Shown in pieces: positions 54,656 to 62,353 of a stretch of DNA of 64,000 nt (position 1 is its first letter; the number at the start of each line of letters is the position of its first letter). This DNA comes from Rhodocaloribacter litoris. GTDB lineage: Bacteria > Bacteroidota > Rhodothermia > Rhodothermales > ISCAR-4553. The stretch is from assembly GCF_011682235.2 (NCBI RefSeq), contig NZ_CP076718.1:2277793-2341792 (forward strand), written 5' to 3'. The notes below the pieces were generated by a model. That model was not told the DNA's origin. It saw only the letters and a program-made list of their open reading frames with translations, and ran no database searches. Position numbers and translations under genes: made by a program.

Positions 54656-55369
54656 TCAGAACAGCTTGCCGAAGAGGAAGGTGAGCGTCGGCGTGCCGAA
54701 GAAGTGTTGCGCTTCCTGCACGGTGGGTTCGAGCAGCTGGATGCCCTGGAAGAAGTAGGTGAACGTGTAGCCGAGACGCACGCCCTGCACCACGCTGCGG
54801 CTGCGCCCGAGGTGGGCTCCGAGGGCGAGGGTGCCGCCGAGGCCGAAGCGGGCCCGTCCCTTCGGCAACGCGCTGATCGAATCCAGCCGCTTTTCCCCTT
54901 CGTCGAGGGTGCCGTTGCCGTTGTCGTCGAGAAAGTAGGGATACTCCCACCCGAATGTCGGGCCGGTGGTCACCTGCAGGTACGGGCGGAAATTGTCTTC
55001 GATGCTTTCCCGGAAAAGCCGCTGCTGAAAACCGACCTGCGCCGGCAGCATCAGCAGGTAGTTGGCCTTATCCGGGATGTCCTTGCGCCCGAAGCGATCG
55101 AAGAAGGCCACCTCGCGCTCGTCCTTGCCGGCGGCCAGGCTCAGATCCACCAGGAAAGACACCGAGGGCGTCAGGCCCAGGTGGTAATAGCCGCCGAGGC
55201 CGAAGCCGCTGTTCGTGAGCAGCACCTGGGCCCCGAGGCCCGTGCCGTACGGGTTCTCCTCCGCCTCCGTCCCCTGACCCCGTGCCGGCCCGGCCCAGCA
55301 CAGCAGCACCGCCGCGGCCGTAAGCCAGGGCGTGACGAAAAGCAGGCAGCACCGCACGCAACGCTTCAT
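54656..55369 (-). CDS. Outer-membrane beta-barrel-like protein
   Basis: 237 residues. Signal peptide (about 1-32, ending WAGPARGQ), then a beta-rich protein with GFGLGGYYHLGLTPSVSFLVDLSLAAGKDE and an acidic DDNGNGTLDEGEKRLD loop that resembles a calcium-binding EF-hand-like turn. It ends TLTFLFGKLF with a terminal Phe, typical of outer-membrane barrels. Function unknown. The stop codons of this gene and ychF sit side by side (TGATCA). Confidence 0.65.
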   Translation of the reverse strand: MKRCVRCCLLFVTPWLTAAAVLLCWAGPARGQGTEAEENPYGTGLGAQVLLTNSGFGLGGYYHLGLTPSVSFLVDLSLAAGKDEREVAFFDRFGRKDIPDKANYLLMLPAQVGFQQRLFRESIEDNFRPYLQVTTGPTFGWEYPYFLDDNGNGTLDEGEKRLDSISALPKGRARFGLGGTLALGAHLGRSRSVVQGVRLGYTFTYFFQGIQLLEPTVQEAQHFFGTPTLTFLFGKLF

Positions 55370-55470
55370 GACAAAAAGAAAGATCGTACCGGCCTCTCTT
55401 TTCGAAACCGCACCGGAAGAGGTTTGTTCTGTCCGTTGCGTATCTTTCCGACACGTTTCCTCCCACCAGG

Positions 55471-56286
55471 ATGCTTCCGGACATGCACTTGCTTCGTTTT
55501 CTCTTGCCGGCGGGCCTGGTCGTCGTGCCGGCCCTGCTCGCGGCCGGATGCGGGCCGTCCCGTCCGGAGGCCGGCGTCGAACGGCCGCCGCTCGAAACCT
55601 ACGCGGACTCCGTGGCGATGCGCGTCTATGAGGCCATGGGCGGGCCCGAGGCCTGGGCCCGCCTCCGCTACCTCGGCTTCGAGTTCGCCTTCCAGCCCGA
55701 AGGTGGCGAGCGTCGCCCCGGACGAAAGCACTTCTGGGACCGGCACACGGGCGCCTACCGGCTCGAATGGACACCGGGCGGCGACACCACCTACGTGGCC
55801 CTGTTCGACGTCGACACCCGGGACGGCACCGTGTACCGGAACGGCGCCCCGGTCGATTCGGCCGAGGCCCACAGGCTGCTCCAGACCGCCTACCGCAGCT
55901 TCATCAACGACACTTACTGGCTGCTGATGCCGGTGAAACTGTTCGACCCCGGCGTCAATCGCCTCCACGTGCCCGACTCGTCCGACGCCGGCACGGACGT
56001 CCTCCGCCTGACGTTCGGCCCCGTAGGCCTCACCCCGGGCGACACGTACTGGGTCTACGTGGACAGGGCCTCCGGCCTCGTCCGGCACTGGGCCTTCGTG
56101 CTGCAGGGACGTGAAAACCAGCCGCCGGCACACTGGGACTGGGCCGGCTACGAGACCTTCGAGACGCCGGCCGGCACGATCCGTCTGGCCACGCGCAAGG
56201 TCGGAGCCGCCGGCACCCTCCTGACCGACCGCATCACCCTGCCCGAGAGGCCGCCCGAAGGCATCTTCACCGACCCGGTGTTGTAA
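55471..56286 (+). CDS. Lipoprotein of unknown function
   Basis: 271 residues. Signal peptide with lipobox LLAAGC (about 23-27), then a domain containing YEAMGGPEAWARLRYLGFEF, which recalls lipoprotein-localization (LolA/outer-membrane lipoprotein-sorting)-like folds with a curved beta sheet. The following gene is a LolCE-type permease, and the two may be cotranscribed (68 bp apart), which fits a role in lipoprotein or lipid handling. That link is inference. Confidence 0.6.
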   Translation: MLPDMHLLRFLLPAGLVVVPALLAAGCGPSRPEAGVERPPLETYADSVAMRVYEAMGGPEAWARLRYLGFEFAFQPEGGERRPGRKHFWDRHTGAYRLEWTPGGDTTYVALFDVDTRDGTVYRNGAPVDSAEAHRLLQTAYRSFINDTYWLLMPVKLFDPGVNRLHVPDSSDAGTDVLRLTFGPVGLTPGDTYWVYVDRASGLVRHWAFVLQGRENQPPAHWDWAGYETFETPAGTIRLATRKVGAAGTLLTDRITLPERPPEGIFTDPVL

Positions 56287-56354
56287 GGGTGGAGGCGTGG
56301 AAGAGGAGGAAAACCACGTCCACCCTTCCCTGCCCCCACACCGTGAAGCGCCCG

Positions 56355-57620
56355 ATGGACTACCGTTTTCTGATAGCCCGGCGGTATCTGGCCAGCCCCA
56401 AGCGGGTGTCGCTGATCTCGACGATCACCGGCATCTCGATGGCCGGGGTGGGGCTCGGGGTGGCGGCGCTGCTGGTGGTCCTCTCCGTGATGAACGGCTT
56501 CTTCGACTTCGTGCGGGACATGCTCGTCTCCTTCGACCCGCACGTGCGGATCGTCAGCACCTCGGAGCGCGGCTTCGCCCATGCCGACTCGCTCCGGGAC
56601 GTGGCGCTCTCCCTGCCCCACGTCGAGCACGCGGCGCCCTACGTCGAGGGCAAGGCGTTGCTGGTGCATGAGGGCCTGGCGGAGGTCAACAAGGTCGTCA
56701 TCGTGCGGGGCGTGGAGGCGGCCACCCTGAGCGGCGTCAGCCGCGTCGTCGAGCGGACGCGCCTCGGCACGTTCGACCTGGGCCGGCACGACGGGCGCCC
56801 CGGCATCGTCGTCGGGCAACGCCTGGCGCAGCGCCTCGGCCTGGCCGTCGCCGAAGCCGGCCGGCCGGCGGGCGAGGTCGGGCTGCTCTCGGCCCCCGCC
56901 ATCGAGCGACTCTTCACCCGGGTCTTCAGCGGCCCGCAGCTGCCCCGCTTCGAGGTACGCGGGCTCTACGAACTCGAAGCCGTCTACGACGAGAACCACG
57001 TCTTCATCGCCCTCGACGAGGCCCGGCGGCTCTTTCGCATGGGCGACCGCGTCTCCGGCCTCGAACTGCGCCTGGACGACCTGGACCGGGCCGGGGCCGT
57101 CAAGGCCCAGCTCGAAGCCCGCCTGGACCCCGAACGGTTCACCGTGCTGACCTGGTACGACCTGCAGCGGTCGCTCTACGACGTGATGCTGCTCGAAAAA
57201 TGGGGCGCCTCGCTCATCATGGCCCTCATCGTGATCGTGGCCGCCTTCAGCATCGTCGGCTCCCTCACGATGGTTGTCATCGAGAAGCGACGGGACGTGG
57301 GGGCGCTCCAGGCGATGGGGGTCTCCCGCCGCAACATCCGCCGCATCTTCCTGCTCGAAGGCCTCTTCATCGGCGTGATCGGCACCGGGGCCGGCCTGGC
57401 GCTGGCGCTCGTCCTGCTCGTGCTTCAGCAGCAGTTCGGGCTGGTACGGCTGCCCGGGGCCGGGTCGTTTCTGATCGAGGCCTACCCGGTGGCCATCCGC
57501 GCACTCGACGTGGTCCTGATCGGGCTCGTCTCGGTCGCACTGTGCGTGGTGGCTTCCCTCTATCCGGCCCGGCGGGCGGCCGCCATCGAACCGGCCCGGG
57601 CCGTGCAACTCGACGGCTAG
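56355..57620 (+). CDS. LolC/LolE-type ABC transporter permease
   Basis: 421 residues starting [25 protein letters not shown]; an extension upstream is unlikely. One N-terminal membrane helix, a periplasmic MacB/FtsX-like domain (about 45-270), and three C-terminal helices, with the cytoplasmic coupling element [27 protein letters not shown]. Family members extract lipoproteins from the inner membrane with LolD and LolA. No LolD ATPase is adjacent. Confidence 0.85.
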   Translation: MDYRFLIARRYLASPKRVSLISTITGISMAGVGLGVAALLVVLSVMNGFFDFVRDMLVSFDPHVRIVSTSERGFAHADSLRDVALSLPHVEHAAPYVEGKALLVHEGLAEVNKVVIVRGVEAATLSGVSRVVERTRLGTFDLGRHDGRPGIVVGQRLAQRLGLAVAEAGRPAGEVGLLSAPAIERLFTRVFSGPQLPRFEVRGLYELEAVYDENHVFIALDEARRLFRMGDRVSGLELRLDDLDRAGAVKAQLEARLDPERFTVLTWYDLQRSLYDVMLLEKWGASLIMALIVIVAAFSIVGSLTMVVIEKRRDVGALQAMGVSRRNIRRIFLLEGLFIGVIGTGAGLALALVLLVLQQQFGLVRLPGAGSFLIEAYPVAIRALDVVLIGLVSVALCVVASLYPARRAAAIEPARAVQLDG

Positions 57621-57792
57621 GGCGGCCCGGCTTCATGGATTATTGGCGGAGGAACCCGGCGCGCACCGGCGCGTTCGGTTGCGGATCCGGCCGAAGCGGC
57701 CTTATCTTCATAATCTTGCGCCGCATGGCGGCATGGCCGACCGGAACAGCACGCACGACGCCCCCCTCACGGGCGATAACCGAACGAGAACC

Positions 57793-58029
57793 ATGGCACG
57801 CAAAGATCAGTTGACGGGCAAAGGCCCCGTTTTCGGGAACAACGTCTCGCACGCCAACAACAAGACGCGGCGCCGCTTCGAGGTGAACCTGCAGAAGAAG
57901 CGGTTCTACATTCCCGAAGAGAAACGCTGGGTGACGCTGCGCGTCTCCACGCAAACGCTCAAGACGATCAACAAGAAAGGCATCAAGGCGGTGCTCGACG
58001 AGGCCCGCCGGCAGGGGATACGCCTCTAA
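57793..58029 (+). CDS. rpmB: 50S ribosomal protein L28
   Basis: 78 residues, [34 protein letters not shown]... in which [15 protein letters not shown] is the L28 signature. The ATG follows CGAGAACC. First of the rpmB-rpmG-DUF4295 trio, spaced by 28 and 23 bp. Confidence 0.97.
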   Translation: MARKDQLTGKGPVFGNNVSHANNKTRRRFEVNLQKKRFYIPEEKRWVTLRVSTQTLKTINKKGIKAVLDEARRQGIRL

Positions 58030-58057
58030 CGCCCCGAACCAGCCACAGGTACGCATC

Positions 58058-58231
58058 ATGGCCAAGAAAGGAAAAGACATCCGGCTGAAGGTGATCCTGG
58101 AGTGCACCGAAGCCCCGGGGACCTCGCGCTATGCGACCACGAAGAACCGTCGCAACACGCCGGAACGCCTGGAACTGCGCAAGTATAACCCGGTGCTGCG
58201 CAAGCATACGTTGCACCGTGAGATCAAGTAA
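58058..58231 (+). CDS. rpmG: 50S ribosomal protein L33
   Basis: 57 residues: [19 protein letters not shown], then [20 protein letters not shown] and the end KHTLHREIK. Only one Cys remains, so this is the zinc-free C- form, unlike the zinc-type L32 in the same window. Located directly after rpmB, as in most Bacteroidota. Confidence 0.96.
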   Translation: MAKKGKDIRLKVILECTEAPGTSRYATTKNRRNTPERLELRKYNPVLRKHTLHREIK

Positions 58232-58254
58232 CCCGTTATCGTAGCGAGGCTGTC

Positions 58255-58428
58255 ATGGCAAAGAAGGTCAACAAGAACCAGCGTACGGACCGGATCAAGA
58301 ATTCGGTCAAGAACCGCATGGCGAAGGTGGTGGTGGCCGTCAAGAAGGAGAACGGGCAGTACACCTTCCGGCAGAAGATGGTGCCGATCGACGAGGTGAA
58401 GGCCGAGTTGCAGGCGGCCCAGGCCTGA
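58255..58428 (+). CDS. DUF4295 family small protein
   Basis: 57 residues, very basic at the N-terminus (MAKKVNKNQRTDRIKNSVKN), then AVKKENGQYTFRQKMVPIDEVKAEL, the DUF4295 core. This family follows L33 in Bacteroidota genomes and may be a ribosome-associated protein. It supports placing the organism in that phylum. Function not established. Confidence 0.88.
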   Translation: MAKKVNKNQRTDRIKNSVKNRMAKVVVAVKKENGQYTFRQKMVPIDEVKAELQAAQA

Positions 58429-58481
58429 CGCGGGCGGCCCGGTCGCCGGTACACACCGCCGCCACGACCGTGCCGCCACGG

Positions 58482-58556
58482 CGGGGTGTAGCGCAGCCCG
58501 GTTAGCGCGTCTGCTTTGGGAGCAGAAGGTCGCCGGTTCGAATCCGGCCACCCCGA
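58482..58556 (+). tRNA. tRNA-Pro (anticodon TGG)
   Basis: Acceptor CGGGGTG pairs with CACCCCG, discriminator A, CCA not encoded. Anticodon stem TCTGC/GCAGA with loop TTTGGGA, anticodon TGG. C1-G72 pairing is typical of tRNA-Pro. tRNA-Arg follows 35 bp downstream. Confidence 0.95.
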
Positions 58557-58591
58557 CCTCCGGGCGTGCCCTGCGCCCGACGTTTTCTCAC

Positions 58592-58911
58592 GCGCCCGTA
58601 GCTCAACCGGATAGAGCAGCGGACTTCTACGCAAACGTGGGCCGCTGTGGAGAAATCTGCAGCGTGTAAGCGGTCAAATTCGGGGGAACCTACGGGCAGC
58701 CGGGTCGGCTGCGCTATGGCCATCCCGAGCCAAGCCCCGGCGGGAAGCGGCCTGCCGGCCCCCGCCGGGGAAGGTGTAGAGACTAGACGGCCGCCACCTA
58801 CGTCCGGGCCCGAAGCCGGGGACCGGATAGGGTGAAGGGATAGTCCAGGGAGCCGGGAAACCGGCACAAACCTGAATCCGCAGGTTGCAGGTTCGAGTCC
58901 TGCCGGGCGTG
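58592..58911 (+). tRNA. tRNA-Arg (anticodon TCT), interrupted by a group I intron
   Basis: Exon 1 is 58592-58628 and exon 2 is 58875-58911. Joined, they give a normal 74-nt tRNA: acceptor GCGCCCG with CGGGCGT (G1-U72 wobble), D-arm GCTC/GAGC, anticodon stem GCGGA/TCCGC around loop CTTCTAA, T-arm GCAGG-TTCGAGT-CCTGC. Anticodon TCT reads AGA. The intron lies between anticodon position 36 and base 37. G73 is followed by CC, not CCA. Confidence 0.93.
58629..58874 (+). other. Group I intron (IC3-like) in tRNA-Arg(UCU)
   Basis: 246 nt, no ORF. The 5' exon ends in U and the intron ends in G, as group I introns require. Core signatures come in order: P near 58676-58690 (AAATTCGGGGGAACC), Q near 58722-58735 (ATCCCGAGCCAAGC), R at 58774-58792 (TAGAGACTAGACGG inside) and S at 58835-58846 (AAGGGATAGTCC). 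The Q and R sequences closely resemble the cyanobacterial tRNA-Leu and Azoarcus tRNA-Ile introns (subgroup IC3). It should self-splice with guanosine. A GGAG at 58658 could pair with the 5' exon as internal guide. Confidence 0.9.
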
Positions 58912-59155
58912 CCCCCCTTCGGGTATGCAACCCACAAGCCGTGCCGGGTACGCGCGCTTCCCCACGGCACCGCACCGCCTTCCGTACAGGGCGCCCTTTC
59001 CGAGAGGAACGGGCGCCCGTTGCCTTTCAGCCGCCCTCTCGAACCGGGGACCGGCGCCGGATTCGCCGGGCTTTCATCGAGCGTTCCGAACCCGGGTCGC
59101 ACCCGAACGTAGCGATCCTGTCGTCGCAAGCCGTCCACCTCACTGCCCGGGTACG

Positions 59156-60499
59156 ATGGAACCGCTCGATCCCCTTCTGGCGGCCCGGTGGCAGATGGCG
59201 CTGTCGCTGGGCTTCCACATCGTCTTCGCCTGCATCGGGATGGTGATGCCCTTCTTCATGGCGGCGGCGCACCGGCGGTGGCTCCGCACGGGGGAGGTCG
59301 TCTACCGCGAGCTGGCGCGGCGCTGGGCCTACGGGGTCGCCATCTTCTTCGCCGTCGGGGCCGTTTCCGGGACGGTGCTCTCGTTCGAGCTGGGGATGCT
59401 CTGGCCCCGGTTCATGGAAATCGCCGGTCCCATCTTCGGGCTGCCGTTCGCCCTCGAAGGCACGGCCTTCTTCCTGGAGGCGATCGCGCTGGGGCTGTAC
59501 CTCTACGGCTGGGACCGCCTCCCGCCGCGGGTGCACTGGGCGGCGGGCGTCGTCGTGGGCATCGCCGGGGTGTTCTCGGGGATCTTCGTCGTGGCGGCCA
59601 ACGCCTGGATGAACAGCCCGGCGGGCTTTGCCTGGGTCGACGGGCAGGCCACGGACATCGACCCGGTGGCGGCCATGTTCAACGCGGCGTGGCCGTGGCA
59701 GGCGCTGCACATGACGCTGGCGGCCTTCGTGGCGACCGGCTTCGCGGTGGCGGGGCTGCACGCGGTGCTGCTGCTCCGCCGTCCGGGGCACCCGCTGCAC
59801 CGCGCCGCCCTGCGCATCGCCCTGCCCTTCGCCGTGGTGGCCGCCTTCCTGCAGCCCGTCAGCGGCGACCTCTCGGCCAGAGACGTGGCGCGGCGGCAGC
59901 CCGAGAAGCTGGCGGCCATGGAGGCGCTCTTCGAGACGCAGGCCCGCGCCCCGCTGCTCATCGGCGGGCTGCCGGACGTGGAGACGCGGGAGGTGCGCTA
60001 CGCCCTCGAACTGCCCGGCCTGCTGAGCTTCCTCGCCTTCGGCGACGTGGACGCCGAGGTGCAGGGGCTGGACGCCTTCCCGCGTGAGCTGTGGCCGCCG
60101 GTGGTCGTCACCCACCTGGCCTTCCAGGTGATGATCGGCATCGGCTTCTTCCTGATGGGCGTGGCGCTGCTCTACCTGTGGGCCCGCTGGAAGCGCCCCG
60201 CCTGGCTGGACCACCCCCGCTTCCTTCGGCTCCTGGGGCTGACCATGCCGCTGGGCTTCGTGGCCGTCGAGGCCGGGTGGATCGTGACCGAGGTGGGCCG
60301 GCAGCCGTGGATCATCTACCAGATCCTGCTCACGCGGGATGCCGTGACCACCATGCCGGGCATCTGGGTCTCACTCGGGATTGTGGTCCTCGTCTACGTC
60401 CTGCTGACCGCGTTCCTCGTCTGGCTCATGCGGCGGCAGATTCGCGCCCTGCACGCCCGCCCCGTTTCGGACTTCGTCACCCCTCCATCGGTGTCATGA
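59156..60499 (+). CDS. cydA: Cytochrome bd-type quinol oxidase subunit I
   Basis: 447 residues from the ATG at 59156 (MEPLDPLLAARWQMALSLGFH). Haem ligands: His21 (b595/d site), His185 in WPWQALHM, and a Met in the FQVMIGIGFFLMG region. GRQPW lies at the quinol site. The Q-loop is short, so this is the CIO/short-Q-loop type. It reduces oxygen to water with quinol at high affinity, in the inner membrane. The stop overlaps the start of cydB (ATGA). Confidence 0.95.
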   Translation: MEPLDPLLAARWQMALSLGFHIVFACIGMVMPFFMAAAHRRWLRTGEVVYRELARRWAYGVAIFFAVGAVSGTVLSFELGMLWPRFMEIAGPIFGLPFALEGTAFFLEAIALGLYLYGWDRLPPRVHWAAGVVVGIAGVFSGIFVVAANAWMNSPAGFAWVDGQATDIDPVAAMFNAAWPWQALHMTLAAFVATGFAVAGLHAVLLLRRPGHPLHRAALRIALPFAVVAAFLQPVSGDLSARDVARRQPEKLAAMEALFETQARAPLLIGGLPDVETREVRYALELPGLLSFLAFGDVDAEVQGLDAFPRELWPPVVVTHLAFQVMIGIGFFLMGVALLYLWARWKRPAWLDHPRFLRLLGLTMPLGFVAVEAGWIVTEVGRQPWIIYQILLTRDAVTTMPGIWVSLGIVVLVYVLLTAFLVWLMRRQIRALHARPVSDFVTPPSVS

Positions 60500-61524
60500 C
60501 CCCGTTGCTGGCGTTCATCGTCTTCGTGCTGGCCGTCTCGCTGGCCCTCTACCTGCTGCTCGGCGGGGCCGACTTCGGGGCCGGCATCCTGGAAGGACTC
60601 ACCCGCGGGCGCGACCAGCGTCGCCTGGCCGACGCCATCGCCCCCGTCTGGGAGGCCAACCACGTCTGGATCCTGCTCGTGATCGTCATCCTGTTCGTCG
60701 GCTTCCCGTCGGTCTACAGCACACTCACGCACTACCTGCACCTGCCGTTGCTGGCGGCGCTGCTCGGCATCGTCTTCCGGGGCGCGTTCTTCGCCTTCCG
60801 GCACTACGATGTGGGGGTGGACCCGGCACACCGGCTCTACGCCTGGGGCTACCGGATCTCGAGCGTGTGGACGCCCTTCTTCCTGGGGATGACGCTCGGC
60901 GCGGCGTTCCTCGGCCGCATCGACACGGATCCGGCCTCGTTCGTCGACGGTTTCGTGGCGCCCTGGCTGAACCCGTTTGCGGCGGCGGTGGGGCTCTTCA
61001 CCGTGGTGCTGTGCGCCTACGTGGCGGCGGTGTTCATGGTGGGCGAGGTGCCCGCACGGGCCGAGCAGGCCTACTACGCCCGCCTGGGCGCGCTGCTGCT
61101 GGCCGCCGCCGTGCCCCTCGGCGGCCTCGTCTTCTGGACGGCCCACCTGGGCGACTACCCGCTCTGGACACGGTTCCTCCGGACTCCCGCCGGCCTGGCG
61201 GCCCTGGCCGCCGCCACGCTGCTGCTGCCGCTGATCGCGCTCAGCCTGCGCCGCCGCCGGGTGTGGACGAGCCGCGTGCTGGTGGGGCTCCAGCTCCTGG
61301 CCATCCTGGGCGGCTTCTTCGCCGTGGAGTACCCCGCGCTCGTCCGCCTGCGCGACGGCACGGCGCTGACCCTTCTCAACGCACAGGCCCCGCCGGCCGT
61401 GCTCGCGTGGCTGGCCGCTGCGCTGGTGCTCGGCGTCGTCGTGGTCTTCCCCGCCACCGGCTACCTGTTCTGGGTCTTCAAACACGGCCGGCAGGCCCCC
61501 TCCGGAGACACCGACCCGGCCTGA
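60496..61524 (+). CDS. cydB: Cytochrome bd-type quinol oxidase subunit II
   Basis: 342 residues, starting at the ATGA overlap with cydA. Eight to nine membrane segments; conserved CydB features are GGADFGAGILEGL near the N-terminus, PVWEANHVWILL, and FRGAFFAFRHYD. It supports haem assembly in subunit I. No cydX or cydCD is visible nearby. Confidence 0.95.
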   Translation: MTPLLAFIVFVLAVSLALYLLLGGADFGAGILEGLTRGRDQRRLADAIAPVWEANHVWILLVIVILFVGFPSVYSTLTHYLHLPLLAALLGIVFRGAFFAFRHYDVGVDPAHRLYAWGYRISSVWTPFFLGMTLGAAFLGRIDTDPASFVDGFVAPWLNPFAAAVGLFTVVLCAYVAAVFMVGEVPARAEQAYYARLGALLLAAAVPLGGLVFWTAHLGDYPLWTRFLRTPAGLAALAAATLLLPLIALSLRRRRVWTSRVLVGLQLLAILGGFFAVEYPALVRLRDGTALTLLNAQAPPAVLAWLAAALVLGVVVVFPATGYLFWVFKHGRQAPSGDTDPA

Positions 61525-61540
61525 GCCGGCCGCAACCCGG

Positions 61541-62353
61541 TCAGGCCCGTGCCCCGGCGGATACGGCTTGACGGGTTCGGCGCTCGGCAAACGCCATCTC
61601 GATCAAGAGCGCGACCGGCCCCACGATGAACAGGGCGTAGAAAGGCGCATGCACGACCTCCGCGAGCCGGAGCACCGTCTCGACCAACGCCACCGCAAAG
61701 GCGACGACGGCCTGTCCCGGTTTCGAGGTGACCGTCGTTTTGGGGTCGGTGATCATGAAAAAGACGAAGAGCTGGTACATGGGGCCGGTCAGCGGAGCCA
61801 CCTCGGCCAGGAAGGAGTCCCCCGTAATGAAGGTGCGCACAAAGGCGAAGAGCAGGAAAGCCGCTACGTAGGTAGCGCAGATGTGGAAGCGGCGGAAGCG
61901 CCAGATGATGACCGAGCCGAGGATCCAGATCACGAGCATCGGCCAGAGGTTGTTACCCCACTGCACGCTGAGCGGGGCGACCGCATGCGGCGCCAGGAAC
62001 AGCATGGCACAGATGCCGAAGTTCGAGGGATTCCAGAGATGACGCCCCCGAAAGCGGAGGACATACTTCGACGTGATCGTCAGCAGGCTGCAGACGACGA
62101 ACGGCCAGTAGAGCGGTGTCCGGATCAGGATCCCGACGCTGATGCCGGAGATGTAGGCGCTGGCCAGGTGCGGCCACCGATCACGCAACAGGCGGGAGAG
62201 CACGACCTCCGCCACCAGCGCCGTGAAGATGGCCAGCAGGATGGCCCGGTAGCTCTCCAGGATCCCGAAGGAGAGATGCCCGCCGATCAGGATCGAGGTG
62301 ATCAGCAGGGGAGCGGTATAGCGCCCGTCGTACCGAAGCTTCCAGCGTGTCAT
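61541..62353 (-). CDS. RnfD/NqrB-like membrane protein
   Basis: 270 residues with about eight membrane segments. The pattern SAYISGISVGILIRTP...LRFRGRHLWNPSNFGI and MYQLFVFFMITDPKTT matches the NQR2/RnfD/RnfE superfamily, whose members bind FMN covalently at an S/T-x-A-T type site. Such a single protein without the rest of Rnf or Nqr is common next to UnbV/CRTAC1 proteins. Its start codon overlaps the stop of the repeat protein (ATGA), so they are coupled. Function unknown. Confidence 0.75.
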   Translation of the reverse strand: MTRWKLRYDGRYTAPLLITSILIGGHLSFGILESYRAILLAIFTALVAEVVLSRLLRDRWPHLASAYISGISVGILIRTPLYWPFVVCSLLTITSKYVLRFRGRHLWNPSNFGICAMLFLAPHAVAPLSVQWGNNLWPMLVIWILGSVIIWRFRRFHICATYVAAFLLFAFVRTFITGDSFLAEVAPLTGPMYQLFVFFMITDPKTTVTSKPGQAVVAFAVALVETVLRLAEVVHAPFYALFIVGPVALLIEMAFAERRTRQAVSAGARA

